A DNA stretch of 64,000 bases from positions 4,092,001-4,156,000 of the forward strand of contig NZ_CP059572.1 of the NCBI RefSeq assembly GCF_019175365.1, read 5' to 3'. Shown one piece after another: positions 20,375 to 27,948 of this stretch; the stretch's first letter is position 1, and each line of letters begins with the position of its first letter. The translations under genes were made by a program, and so were the position numbers. The notes under the pieces were generated by a model that was not told where the DNA came from, searched no databases, and saw only the letters and a list, made by a program, of their open reading frames with translations. The stretch is from Actinomadura graeca. Lineage in GTDB: Bacteria; Actinomycetota; Actinomycetes; Streptosporangiales; Streptosporangiaceae.

Positions 20375-20542
20375 TACCCCTACCTCGTCATGCAGCGCCC
20401 CCGACCACCCACGCTCCACAGCACCCTCATCCACAACCCGCACAGCAAGCCGTAGGTGCGGGCGCCCGGCGCCCTACCACCGATGACTACCGCACAGTCT
20501 GGATCGTCTACGCGTCCCCACGCCATCCCAAGGACACTGACC
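20375..20542. other. Start of gap after chaperone operon
   Basis: First part of the 431-base gap 20375-20805. No gene and no obvious terminator were seen after the flavoprotein. The remainder holds repeat copy 2 and a hairpin. Confidence 0.4.
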
Positions 20543-20693
20543 GTTGACGGCAACAGGCCGACACCATCGGCGCACGTCGGACACCGTATGACCTCGGGTG
20601 ACCGGGTGACCGGGTGGCCGCAGGGTGGTTGCCACTTCTGAAAAGCGGAAGGTCGGCGGTTCGACCCCGCCCCTGCCCACCTCTCTGAGCAGC
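20543..20693 (+). repeat. Direct repeat A with tRNA-3'-end-like core
   Basis: About 150 bases: TTGACGGCAAC, then GCGCACGTCGGACACCGTATGACCTC, ending with the tRNA-like block (best-preserved copy, from 20638). The same order recurs at 21531-21676 and, more decayed, at 23058-23160. Copies A and B flank the toxin-antitoxin pair. The TGACGGCAAC decamer, doubled before copy B, could be an integrase arm site; this is a guess. Confidence 0.6.
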
Positions 20694-20697
20694 GGAA

Positions 20698-20726
20698 ACG
20701 CCCCGAAGCCAGCAGGCTCGGGGCGT
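20698..20726. terminator. Hairpin after repeat A
   Basis: ACGCCCCGA-A-GCC / GGC-T-CGGGGCGT around AGCA, followed by CGTCTTT. Good intrinsic-terminator shape, located where a tRNA terminator would be. Confidence 0.6.
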
Positions 20727-20805
20727 CGTCTTTGGCGGCAACGGATGTCCTCCAGCGGCGGCGGACGGTCAACCATCGATATGAGTCACAGGTTATATTG
20801 GTGGG

Positions 20806-21180
20806 GTGTCCTGGGACGTCATCCTCCTCGAACCAGTCGAGAGCTGGTTCCTCAAGCTCTGCGAATCCGATGTGGACACCGCAGCCTTGATCGAGCAGGC
20901 CATCGACAGGCTGGCCGTAGTAGGACCGACACTGGGACGGCCGCTCGTCGACACCCTGGAACACAGCGAACTGCGCAACCTCAAGGAACTGCGACCCGGC
21001 AGCCGCGGGCGATCGGAGATCCGCATGCTGTTCGTCTTCGATCCAGACCGCGCCGCGATCTTCCTCGTGGCCGGAGACAAAGCCGGGCAGTGGTCCCGGT
21101 GGTACGACCAGGCCATCCCACTGGCCGAAGCCCGCTACAGCGAATACCGGGCCGCGAGAGACAAGGAGGCCGGACGATGA
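20806..21180 (+). CDS. RelE/HigB-like toxin (phage Gp49-like)
   Basis: 124 residues resembling the RelE/HigB superfamily of ribosome-dependent mRNA interferases: WDVILLEPVESWFLKL at the start, a central LKELRPGSRGRSEIRMLFVFDPDR block and a basic, aromatic C-terminus (WSRWYDQAIPLAEARYSEY). The GTG start is at 20806. The stop overlaps the antitoxin start (ATGA). Toxin-before-antitoxin order is typical of higBA systems. Expression should be repressed by the HTH partner. Confidence 0.85.
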   Translation: MSWDVILLEPVESWFLKLCESDVDTAALIEQAIDRLAVVGPTLGRPLVDTLEHSELRNLKELRPGSRGRSEIRMLFVFDPDRAAIFLVAGDKAGQWSRWYDQAIPLAEARYSEYRAARDKEAGR

Positions 21181-21506
21181 GCACCGGACGCCGCTGGCAG
21201 GACATCAAGGCCGAAGCCCACCACCGCAACCCCGAACTGGCCGACCCCCAGCGGCAAGCCCAGGCCCGTGCCGAACTGGACGCCTATGTCGCCGGCCACC
21301 ACCTCAAGGAACTTCGCAAGGCCATCGGCAAGACACAAGCCGAGATCGCCCAGATCCTCGGCGTCTCCCAGTCCCGCGTCTCCCAGATCGAGAACGGCGA
21401 CCTTGAAGCCATGGAGCTGGAAACGCTCCGCGCCTACGCCACCGCACTCGGCGGACACCTCGATATCACCGTCAGCGTCGGCCCCCACTCCATCAAGGTC
21501 GCCTGA
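21177..21506 (+). CDS. XRE-family HigA-like antitoxin
   Basis: 109 residues. A charged N-terminal helix region is followed by a classic XRE helix-turn-helix (IGKTQAEIAQILGVSQSRVSQIENGD, about 57-82) and a short beta tail (GGHLDITVSVG). The start overlaps the toxin stop. It should neutralise the toxin and bind its own promoter. The pair lies between two 150-base direct repeats, which suggests it moved or was duplicated as a unit. Confidence 0.87.
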   Translation: MSTGRRWQDIKAEAHHRNPELADPQRQAQARAELDAYVAGHHLKELRKAIGKTQAEIAQILGVSQSRVSQIENGDLEAMELETLRAYATALGGHLDITVSVGPHSIKVA

Positions 21507-21530
21507 CAGCACCGACCGGTGACGGCAACC

Positions 21531-21676
21531 CTGACGGCAACATCACCGCACGGCGCCCACCACGGCACACGTGAGGCACCGTCTGACCTCGACCGACGGA
21601 GCCGCCGCAGAGTGATTGCCGCTTCTGAAAGCGGAAGGTCGGCGGTTCGGCCTCGCCTCTGCCTACCTCTACGCAT
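21531..21676 (+). repeat. Direct repeat B with tRNA-3'-end-like core
   Basis: Second copy of the 150-base repeat: CTGACGGCAAC (a further copy of the decamer lies 13 bases upstream), CACGTGAGGCACCGTCTGACCTC, then CCGCTTCTGAAAGCGG and a mutated T-arm/acceptor strand. It fills most of the gap 21507-21878; the rest shows nothing. Confidence 0.6.
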
Positions 21677-21878
21677 CTGACCAACAGAAACATGGTCAGA
21701 GGTGCTCTCATTTCCGCCCCGGCGCGATCTCAAGCGGATGTACACCGCTCGTCCACCTTCCGCCTATCGCATACCGAAGGCCCACTGCCACTCGGCAGGT
21801 CGACACCGCAGGCATCGTCATCTGCCACTCGCGAAACCCACGCACTCCTGCCGGTCGGCGGCCGAGGGATCGCGTGCG

Positions 21879-22262
21879 TCAAGCCTTGGCGCGCTGCTGC
21901 TTGAGGCGGAGGTTCTCTTTGCGGACTTCGGCTTGAATGGCCTGCTCGCGTTCCAGCCAGTCGGGGTTCTCGGCCTTCAGGTCCTCGATCTCGGCTGTGG
22001 TGAGGGGGCCCGTGATGCCTGCGCGGGCCAGACCTGAGGCGGAGACGCGGAGCTTGGCGGCGACGACCTGGCGGGGGTGAGGGCCCTCGCGGCGCAGGTC
22101 GGCGAGCCACGGGGGCGGGTCGGCTTGGAGCGCGTTCAGCTCGTTCCGGGAGACGGGGCCTTCCTGAAACTCGGCGGGCGCTGCTGACAGCAGGATTCCC
22201 AGCTTCTTGGCCGCGGTCGCGGGTTTCATGGTCTGCGGCGTCTTCGTCCTGGACGGGCTCAT
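21879..22262 (-). CDS. DUF5997 family protein
   Basis: 127-residue actinobacterial protein I recognise as DUF5997: MKPATAAKKLGILLSAAP, VSRNELNALQADPPPWLADLRREGPHPR, AGITGPLTTAEIEDL and a Lys/Arg-rich C-terminus. Function unknown. The ATG at 22262 gives the conserved length; longer upstream frames run antisense to the next gene. It is divergent from a LysR-effector-domain gene with 57 bases between starts, a pairing I recall from other actinobacteria. The shared intergenic region should contain both promoters. Confidence 0.8.
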   Translation of the reverse strand: MSPSRTKTPQTMKPATAAKKLGILLSAAPAEFQEGPVSRNELNALQADPPPWLADLRREGPHPRQVVAAKLRVSASGLARAGITGPLTTAEIEDLKAENPDWLEREQAIQAEVRKENLRLKQQRAKA

Positions 22263-22319
22263 GATCTCAAGGGTATCCAGCAGGAGGGGTCCACCTGGGC
22301 GCGTGGCTAGGCTGCAGAA

Positions 22320-23003
22320 GTGACCGATGGTGAGTTCCGGCTGGCCTATGTGCCAGGGGTGACGCCCGGCAAGTGGGCTCGGGTGTGGGCCGAGCGGGTG
22401 CGGGAGGTGCCACTTCGGCTGGTGCAGATGCCCGCCGCCGAGGTCGTCCCCCTGCTGCGGGACGGTGGCGTGGACGCGGCGTTCGTACGCCTGCCCGTCG
22501 ACCGCGCGGCCCTTCATGTGATCCCGCTGTACCTGGAGACGACCGTGGTGGTGGTGCCGAAGGATCACGCCGTGGCCGCCGTGGAGGAGGTGAAGCTTGC
22601 CGATCTCGTCGACGAGGACGTGTTCGAACCGCTCGACGACGTCCTGACCTGGGACGACCGCCCCGGGCAGCTCGCCTTCACCCGTCCTGAGAACACCGCT
22701 GACGCGATCGAGCTGGTGGCGTCGGGGACCGGCGTCCTGATGCTCCCGCAGTCTTTGGCCCGCCTCCACCACCGCAAAGACCTCACCTACCGCACCGTGA
22801 CCGACGCTCCTCAGTCCCAGATCGGTCTGGCCTGGCCCGAGGCCGTGACGACCGACCTCATGGAGGAACTGATCGGCATCGTCCGCGGCCGCACTCCCAA
22901 CAGCTCCCGTGGCCGCAAACCGCAACAGCAGCCCACCAGTAAGAAGCCACCGCCGAAGCGCTCCACCCCCAAGCGTCGCCGCCAAACGCGCCGCCGGACG
23001 TGA
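22320..23003 (+). CDS. LysR substrate-binding domain protein lacking the HTH
   Basis: 227 residues. 1-185 corresponds to the periplasmic-binding-like effector domain of LysR regulators (FRLAYVPGVTPGKWARVW, VVPKDHAV, ELVASGTGVLMLP). The N-terminal winged helix that should precede it is absent, and the upstream region holds the divergent DUF5997 gene, so this is not a frameshift. The last 30 residues are extremely basic, including KKPPPKRSTPKRRRQ. It may sense a ligand and act through the basic tail or through a partner; DUF5997 is the first candidate. Confidence 0.82.
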   Translation: MTDGEFRLAYVPGVTPGKWARVWAERVREVPLRLVQMPAAEVVPLLRDGGVDAAFVRLPVDRAALHVIPLYLETTVVVVPKDHAVAAVEEVKLADLVDEDVFEPLDDVLTWDDRPGQLAFTRPENTADAIELVASGTGVLMLPQSLARLHHRKDLTYRTVTDAPQSQIGLAWPEAVTTDLMEELIGIVRGRTPNSSRGRKPQQQPTSKKPPPKRSTPKRRRQTRRRT

Positions 23004-23057
23004 CGAGGGCCATGCCTGGCGACACACGCGCCCTACATCCGTATTTCCGAGGTCGTC

Positions 23058-23160
23058 AACGCCCACCACGAGCGCACGTCAGGCACCGTCTCACCTCGGT
23101 CGAGGAGGTGGCGGCAGGTGGTGTTGCTTCTAGAAGCGTTCGCCCCCGCCGTGCCCGCCT
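23058..23160 (+). repeat. Decayed third copy of the direct repeat
   Basis: CGCCCACCACG, GCACGTCAGGCACCGTCTCACCTCGG, GTGGCGGCAGG, TTCTAGAAGCG and CCCCGCCGTGCCCGCC match repeats A and B in order, with many substitutions. No gene lies in 23004-23256. Confidence 0.45.
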
Positions 23161-23256
23161 CCAAGTCTTTCGCTCGGCCCGTGCCGTCCAGCGCTCCGGT
23201 GTAGCAGGACCGCCGACGGGTGGCTCGGCCCCCGCCTGGCAGCGGCTGATCGTTGG

Positions 23257-23841
23257 TCAGGGGCGTAGGTAGGTCATGAGGGCCTTGCCGCGTGGGGAGA
23301 GGCGGTAGCCGGTCTCCAGGCTCTCGGTCAGCCCCAGGGACTTGAGGCGTCTGACGTCGGCCTTAAACGGGAGCCTGTCGCGGCCCAGGCGTTCGGCCAG
23401 ATCCGCGGCTCGCAGGCCAGGGTTTTCCTCGATAAGGCGAAGGACCTCGCGAGTCCAGGGAGCGCGGCGGCTGCGGGCGTCGATGGCGTCCAGGGTGGCT
23501 TTGAGTTCGGCCAGTTCCTGGTCGGTCAGGTCGGCGTTCCCGGCCAGTTCTGCTTCGGGGTTGGGACCACCGATGTGGAGCATGACGCGGTGGTAGCCGC
23601 CCTCCTTGGTGCTTTTGGACAGGGCGCTGAGCAGAGCCGCACGCCCTTCGAAGCCGGAGCGGAGGGCGTCCTCCTCGGTGATCTCCTCAGGGGTCACGGC
23701 TGTGACCGAGTCGATGACGATGATCCCGGCCCAGGTGCGCTGGGTGCTCCCCGCGCGGACCGGAGGCTTGGCCCACACCCGGAACACCCGGTCGATCCGC
23801 CCGCCCGCGATCCCCTCAAGGACCTCCCGCCTGAACAGCAT
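23257..23841 (-). CDS. ASCH/PUA-like domain protein with C-terminal winged helix
   Basis: 194 residues. The N-terminal third (MLFRREVLEGIAGGRIDRVFRVW to VIDSVTAVTPEEITEEDA) resembles ASCH domains, a PUA-like fold linked to RNA or modified-nucleotide binding. The C-terminal 75 residues look like a winged helix (PWTREVLRLIEENPGLRAADLAERLGRD, then a wing ending RLSPRGKAL). The ATG at 23841 follows AGGAGG; upstream in-frame starts read through CRISPR-like repeats and are rejected. It is the gene next to the CRISPR remnant but has no known Cas motif. Confidence 0.75.
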   Translation of the reverse strand: MLFRREVLEGIAGGRIDRVFRVWAKPPVRAGSTQRTWAGIIVIDSVTAVTPEEITEEDALRSGFEGRAALLSALSKSTKEGGYHRVMLHIGGPNPEAELAGNADLTDQELAELKATLDAIDARSRRAPWTREVLRLIEENPGLRAADLAERLGRDRLPFKADVRRLKSLGLTESLETGYRLSPRGKALMTYLRP

Positions 23842-23970
23842 CGTTCCTCCTGAGTGACGCGCCTCTCCCATCGGCCATCTTCCCTGGAAGGACCTGAGAA
23901 CGCCCACCTGGAAGGGGGGCCATGCCGGTCGAGGCCCTGTCCACAATCGAGCCGCAACGCCGTCATCGAG

Positions 23971-24058
23971 GTCGGCCCCGCGCACGCGGGATGATCCGCG
24001 GGTGATGTCGTTCGGACGGCCAGACGTCCCGTCGGCGCCGCGCACGCGGGGACGGTTC
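23971..24058 (+). CRISPR. Degenerate type I-E CRISPR remnant (two repeats, one spacer)
   Basis: Repeats at 23971-23998 and 24031-24058 share the type I-E form GTCGGCCCCGCGCACGCGGG with an ATGATCC/ACGGTTC end. Their 60-base period matches a 28/29-base repeat plus a 32-base spacer, the first repeat having lost one G. Both repeats carry substitutions. No cas gene is in the window. The rest of gap 23842-24348 contains no supported gene. Confidence 0.7.
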
Positions 24059-24326
24059 TTGTAGCACTTCCCGATGATCTGGTATCCGGTCATCGGCGCC
24101 CAGGGCGGACGTGGGTTCTTTGCTGGCCCTTGCTGATCAGGCCGGGGATGGTATGGGTGGGTCTGGGTGTCGATGCTGCCGTGGATGCGTCGGCGGCGTC
24201 GTAGGGCGTGTTCGGCGCGTTCGAGGGCGAGGGGCTCACGAACTGGCGTTATCGCTGAGATGGATCGTGGTTGCGCAGAGTCCAGCGCCGTGCCCTGGGC
24301 GTTGGCCTGCTTGATTTATGAGCCGA

Positions 24327-24349
24327 TGGTGCTAATAATACTAGCACCA
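24327..24349. promoter_or_regulatory. Palindromic operator at GntR start; probable leaderless promoter
   Basis: Perfect inverted repeat TGGTGCTA-ATAATAC-TAGCACCA whose last base is the A of the GntR ATG. The AT-rich centre contains a -10-like TAATAA about ten bases before the ATG, so transcription may start at the ATG itself. GntR/YtrA regulators bind such palindromes, so autorepression is likely. Confidence 0.65.
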
Positions 24350-24696
24350 TGCGATGGACTGTTGATCACTCATCCTCGGAGGCGTTGCAGCATCAGATCG
24401 CCGGTCGCGTCCGTCACGGGGTGGCATCGGGCGAGCTGACCACCGGTGAGCAGCTTCCTCCGGCCACCGAGCTGGCGGCGGCGCTGTCGGTCGACCGCAA
24501 CACCGTGCTCGCCGCCTACCGGCAGCTGAGAGACGAGGGCCTGCTGGAGTTCCGCCGGGGACGCGGAGCCCGGGTGACCCCGGCAGGCGCACCACTGGCC
24601 TCGGTCACCGAGGCGGCCCACGCCCTGATCGCCGTCGCCCGCGCCCAGGGGCTCGGACGAACCGAACTGATCCGCCTCATCGAGGAGCTGACATGA
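24349..24696 (+). CDS. GntR-family (YtrA-type) transcriptional regulator
   Basis: 115 residues. The winged helix has ALQHQIAGRVRHGVASGEL, LPPATELAAALSVDRNTVLAAYRQLRDEGLLEFRRGRGARV; only a short C-terminal helical tail follows (about 80-115), as in the YtrA subfamily with its small dimerisation region. There is no Shine-Dalgarno; the operator palindrome touches the ATG. The stop overlaps the next gene (ATGA). YtrA regulators usually control neighbouring membrane or transporter genes, which fits the membrane protein that follows. Confidence 0.9.
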   Translation: MRWTVDHSSSEALQHQIAGRVRHGVASGELTTGEQLPPATELAAALSVDRNTVLAAYRQLRDEGLLEFRRGRGARVTPAGAPLASVTEAAHALIAVARAQGLGRTELIRLIEELT

Positions 24697-25193
24697 CCGC
24701 ACCCGGATTTCCCGGCGCCGGCCCGACGTCCATCTATACCGGCCGCGCGACGAGCTGGCCCGTGGTGATCGTCAGCGCCGTACTGCTGCTGCCACTGCTG
24801 ATCCTCGGAGGAGGACCGAATGGGAGCTGGTGGGACCTGGCACCGATACTGATCTCCGTCACCGGTGTGGCCCTCTACGCTCTCACCGGGTCCAGCGTCA
24901 GACTGGCGGCCGGCCCCAACGGGGCCTCCGTTCGCTTCGGCGCACTCGGATGGCCGCGCCGCACCTACCACCTCGACCAGATCCAGCGCGCCGAAGTGAT
25001 CGACCTCCACCCCTTGTACGTCGCCTTCGGTTTCTGGTGGACGCCGCGACGCACCTGCTACACCGTCCGCTCCGGGCCTACCCTGCGGCTGCGCCTGAAC
25101 AACGGCCGAACCGTCACCGTCACCACACCCCACCCCCACACGGCCGCCACCGCCATCAACAACGCGAAAGCGTCGCCAAGTGCACGTAAGTAG
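24693..25193 (+). CDS. Two-span membrane protein in GntR operon
   Basis: 166 residues. Two hydrophobic spans near the N-terminus (about 22-40 and 48-66) are followed by a soluble beta-rich domain (LAAGPNGASVRFGALGWPRRTYHLDQI onward) reminiscent of bacterial PH-like domains; that likeness is weak. It overlaps the GntR stop by four bases, so the two form an operon under the palindromic operator. Function unknown. Confidence 0.75.
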   Translation: MTAPGFPGAGPTSIYTGRATSWPVVIVSAVLLLPLLILGGGPNGSWWDLAPILISVTGVALYALTGSSVRLAAGPNGASVRFGALGWPRRTYHLDQIQRAEVIDLHPLYVAFGFWWTPRRTCYTVRSGPTLRLRLNNGRTVTVTTPHPHTAATAINNAKASPSARK

Positions 25194-25227
25194 CTACGCG
25201 CAGCCGTCCCTGCCGGGGGGCGTCGAC

Positions 25228-25255
25228 CTCAGCCCCGCGCACGCGGGGATGGTTC
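25228..25255 (+). repeat. Orphan type I-E CRISPR-like repeat
   Basis: CTCAGCCCCGCGCACGCGGG followed by GATGGTTC: the same repeat family as at 23971-24058 but alone, 1.17 kb away, right after the GntR operon. The GntR operon lies between the repeats. Confidence 0.55.
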
Positions 25256-25376
25256 GATTCTCGTGGGTTTCAGCGCGTGGACCGGGACGTCGCCCGGGCA
25301 GGAGTTCGGCACGGGTAGTGGGTCCGGCTGGGGACGCGGTGGGACGGCGCCGTCCGGCCGTCCCACCGAGAGGACT

Positions 25377-25769
25377 TCATGGGGTGACGACTGCGAAGAC
25401 GACCTTGCCTGCTTTGTCTGCGAGGGGACGGACGCCCCAGCAGAGGGAGAAGTAGTCCACGAGCACGAGACCGCGACCGACTTCGCTGGTCAGGTCGGGT
25501 TCCTGTATCTCGGGCAGCTTGGTGGACGTGCCGTCCTGGACCTCTATCCACAGCGTCCCGTCCTCGGTGCGGTCGAGTCGCAGGGTCACATCACCGTCCT
25601 GCGGGGAGGCGTGGCGCAGGGCGTTGGTAACCAGCTCGCTTGCCACCAGGCAGGGCACGAACCCGTCCATGTCCCACTGGCCGATCACCAGCCGGACGAA
25701 CTCCCGCACCTCCGCAACGACCTCCGGATCCTGCTTCACCACCATCTCGTGCTTCGTCTCATCGTCCAT
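25377..25769 (-). CDS. RsbW-like ATP-binding protein (HATPase_c_2)
   Basis: 130 residues with the GHKL ATPase fold of anti-sigma-factor kinases: N-box ELVTNALRHA, then a DGT element and the G2-like loop EVGRGLVLVD. There is no histidine-kinase H-box and no other domain. In streptomycetes such genes often accompany XRE-DUF5753 and DUF397 genes, here transcribed divergently just to the right. It probably modulates an anti-anti-sigma factor or the DUF5753 regulator; the partner is not identified. Confidence 0.85.
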   Translation of the reverse strand: MDDETKHEMVVKQDPEVVAEVREFVRLVIGQWDMDGFVPCLVASELVTNALRHASPQDGDVTLRLDRTEDGTLWIEVQDGTSTKLPEIQEPDLTSEVGRGLVLVDYFSLCWGVRPLADKAGKVVFAVVTP

Positions 25770-25904
25770 GATCTCTCCTCACTGTGTGTGGCATGAGACA
25801 CACGGTGAGTTATTTTCGAGTTAGGATGTGCCTACCGATTAGAGGTGGCAGAAGGTGGTAGGCCAGCCTCGCAACTCGACAGATTCCGCCGAAAGGCAGG
25901 AAAC

Positions 25905-26714
25905 ATGCCCCCGCGACGCCAACGCCCCCGCGAATCCCCCGCCCTGGTGGCCTTCGGCCGTCAGATGCGCCGTCTGCGAGAGGCCAAGGACGTCAAGCAG
26001 GAGACCATCGCGCATTTGACGAAGGTCAGTGGTCCCCAGGTCAGCCGCATCGAGAACGGTAAGAAGCGCGCCACTCGGGCCTTCGTGGTCGCAGTGGATG
26101 ACCACTTGGAAGCGGGTGGCTCTCTCATCAGCTTGTGGGAGGACCTCAACAAGGACGGACATCCGGTACCGATCTGGTTCGACTGGCCTCAGATCGAGTC
26201 GGACGCGGTGATGCTAGTGAGCTGGGAAAATTCGATAGTCCCCGGACTGGCCCAAACACCTGACTACGCCTTGGCGATGCTGCGCGGCAGCCGGGAAGCC
26301 GCGGACGCTCGCATCAGCCGCCAAAGCATCCTCACCAAGGATGACGACTCGACCTCACCGACTGTCCTGTTTCTGCTCGACGAGCACGTGCTTCACAACC
26401 TCGTCGGGACGCCAGACACGATGCGGGAACAGCTCGAACACCTCCTAGAGCTCAGTTTGTTGCCGAACGTCACGATTCAAGTAGTGTTGGGAAGTGGTGA
26501 ACACGAGGGTGTCCTGGGCTCGTTCGTGATCGCGACGATGGAGGACCGAAGTGAGGTCGCATACATCGAGACAGCGGTTCGAGGCATCACTACGGACACC
26601 CCAGTAGATCTTTCCATCCTGGCGCGAACCCTGATCGAGCTCCGTTCACGGGCGCTGACACAAGTGATGTCTCGTGAACTGATCCGAAAGGTCATCCAGG
26701 AGAAATGGACCTGA
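25905..26714 (+). CDS. XRE regulator with DUF5753 domain
   Basis: 269 residues. The N-terminal helix-turn-helix (GRQMRRLREAKDVKQETIAHLTKVSGPQVSRIENGKK) is followed by DUF5753 (about 85-265; ENSIVPGLAQTPDYA and LLPNVTIQVV are typical). The ATG at 25905 has AGG seven bases ahead; a GTG at 25845 is a weaker choice. It belongs to the WhiJ-like class of developmental regulators. The last codons overlap the DUF397 gene start. Confidence 0.9.
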   Translation: MPPRRQRPRESPALVAFGRQMRRLREAKDVKQETIAHLTKVSGPQVSRIENGKKRATRAFVVAVDDHLEAGGSLISLWEDLNKDGHPVPIWFDWPQIESDAVMLVSWENSIVPGLAQTPDYALAMLRGSREAADARISRQSILTKDDDSTSPTVLFLLDEHVLHNLVGTPDTMREQLEHLLELSLLPNVTIQVVLGSGEHEGVLGSFVIATMEDRSEVAYIETAVRGITTDTPVDLSILARTLIELRSRALTQVMSRELIRKVIQEKWT

Positions 26715-26893
26715 CAATCGCCAAGTGGCGCAGGAGTAGCTACAGCGGCCCCAACGGCGGGAACTGCGTCGAGCTGGCCGGACTCCACGGCGTGGTGGCG
26801 GTGCGGGACAGTAAGGTCCCGGACGGGCCCGTCCTCCTGCTGACCCGGGCTGCCCTGCGCGGAGCCGTCCAGACCGCCACCGGCACGCACTGA
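26705..26893 (+). CDS. DUF397 small protein
   Basis: 62 residues with the DUF397 signature WRRSSYSGPNGGNCVELA and VAVRDSKVPDGPVL. It overlaps the DUF5753 gene by ten bases and has CAGGAGAA as ribosome-binding site. DUF397 proteins typically partner the adjacent XRE-DUF5753 regulator in development-related switches. Confidence 0.9.
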   Translation: MDLTIAKWRRSSYSGPNGGNCVELAGLHGVVAVRDSKVPDGPVLLLTRAALRGAVQTATGTH

Positions 26894-27074
26894 CCATCCG
26901 GCACCAACACCCCCGACAGCCCCCGGACCGGCCTATGGCGGCGAGTCGTCCCGTGCCCAGCCTGGACGGTCCGCCGCACCCCTCGGCTCGCCCCCGAAGC
27001 ATCCCCGTCGAGCCGACGCCCTCGACACGCCTGCCTCCGCTTCCGACACCCGTCGCCGTCGACCTACGCCGTTG

Positions 27075-27181
27075 AACCTGACTTGGCTCAAGATCGCTGA
27101 TCTTGGGTAGGGTGCTGGCTGTTGAGCTGCGGTTTCGTCGTGTGAACGGCGAAAATCTGCGCACTAAGCGGCCGGTTCTAG
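27075..27181 (+). repeat. Extra left end of the IS1634-family element
   Basis: 107 bases nearly identical to 28317-28424, the true left end of the IS. Its first 17 bases (AACCTGACTTGGCTCAA) are an exact inverted match to the right end at 29957-29973, a better match than the inner left end. It fuses directly to the broken epoxide hydrolase. Confidence 0.85.
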
Positions 27182-27945
27182 GGGTCTGCCCATCGCTTCC
27201 CGGTTACGGCTTCAGCGACAAGCCGGCCGCGCCGGGGTGGGGGATCGAGCGGATATCCGACGCGTGGTGCGAGCTGATGGCCCGGCTCGGCTACCGGCGG
27301 TTCGGCGCCCAGGGCAGCGACTGGGGCACCAGCATCGCCACGAGCATCGGTCAACGGCAACCCGATCGGGTCGCCGGCATCCATCTCATGCCGCCGCTCG
27401 CACCGCCCGATCCGGCCACGTTCGACGACCTCACCGGTGCCGAGCGGGCGGCGCTCGCGACACTGCGGGAGGCGGACGAATGGGGCTCCGGATACTCGGC
27501 GCAGCAGTCGACCCGGCCGCAGACGGTCGGCTACGGGCTGGTCGACTCGCCGGCCGCCCTCTGCGCCTGGATCGTCGAGAAGTTCTGGTCGTGGACCGAC
27601 TCCGGTGGCGACCTGCATCGGGTTATTACCCGGGATGAGCTGCTCGACAACCTGATGCTCTACTGGCTGCCCGGCACCGGCGCCTCATCCGCCCGGCTGT
27701 ACTGGGAAAGCCTCCGGCAGGTCAACGAATAGATCTCCGGGTCGGCCAGCGCGCCGGTGACCGTACCCACCGGCTGTTCGGTCTTCCCCAAGGAGCTGCA
27801 GCGCCCGTCTCGGCGGTGGGCGGAGCGCCGGTTCCCGAACATCCGGTACTGGAACGAGCCCGGCAAGGGCGGCCACTTCGCGGCGTTCGAGCAGCCGGCG
27901 TTGTTCGTTGACGAGGTCCGGTCATTCTTCCGGCTGGTCCGCTGA
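27182..27945 (+). pseudogene. Epoxide hydrolase-like alpha/beta hydrolase, broken
   Basis: Reads as the middle and end of an epoxide hydrolase: SLPGYGFSDKP, nucleophile aspartate in GSDWGTS, and after an in-frame TAG at 27730 the C-terminus continues with the catalytic histidine in GGHFAAFEQP and ends at 27945. The N-terminus, including the oxyanion HGxP motif, is replaced by the extra IS end. It therefore has two lesions (5' truncation by IS sequence and an internal stop) and is surely inactive as one protein. Confidence 0.85.
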
Positions 27946-27948
27946 TGG

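Noticed and set aside
22320..23003. Truncated LysR pseudogene
   Set aside because: Good GTG start, no residual HTH in any upstream frame and a divergent conserved neighbour; treated as a genuine HTH-less protein.
23971..24058. Functional CRISPR array
   Set aside because: Only two mutated repeats and one spacer, no leader recognised and no cas genes in the window; called a remnant.
27182..27732. Functional epoxide hydrolase of about 180 residues
   Set aside because: The N-terminus is IS sequence and the catalytic His region lies beyond an in-frame TAG.
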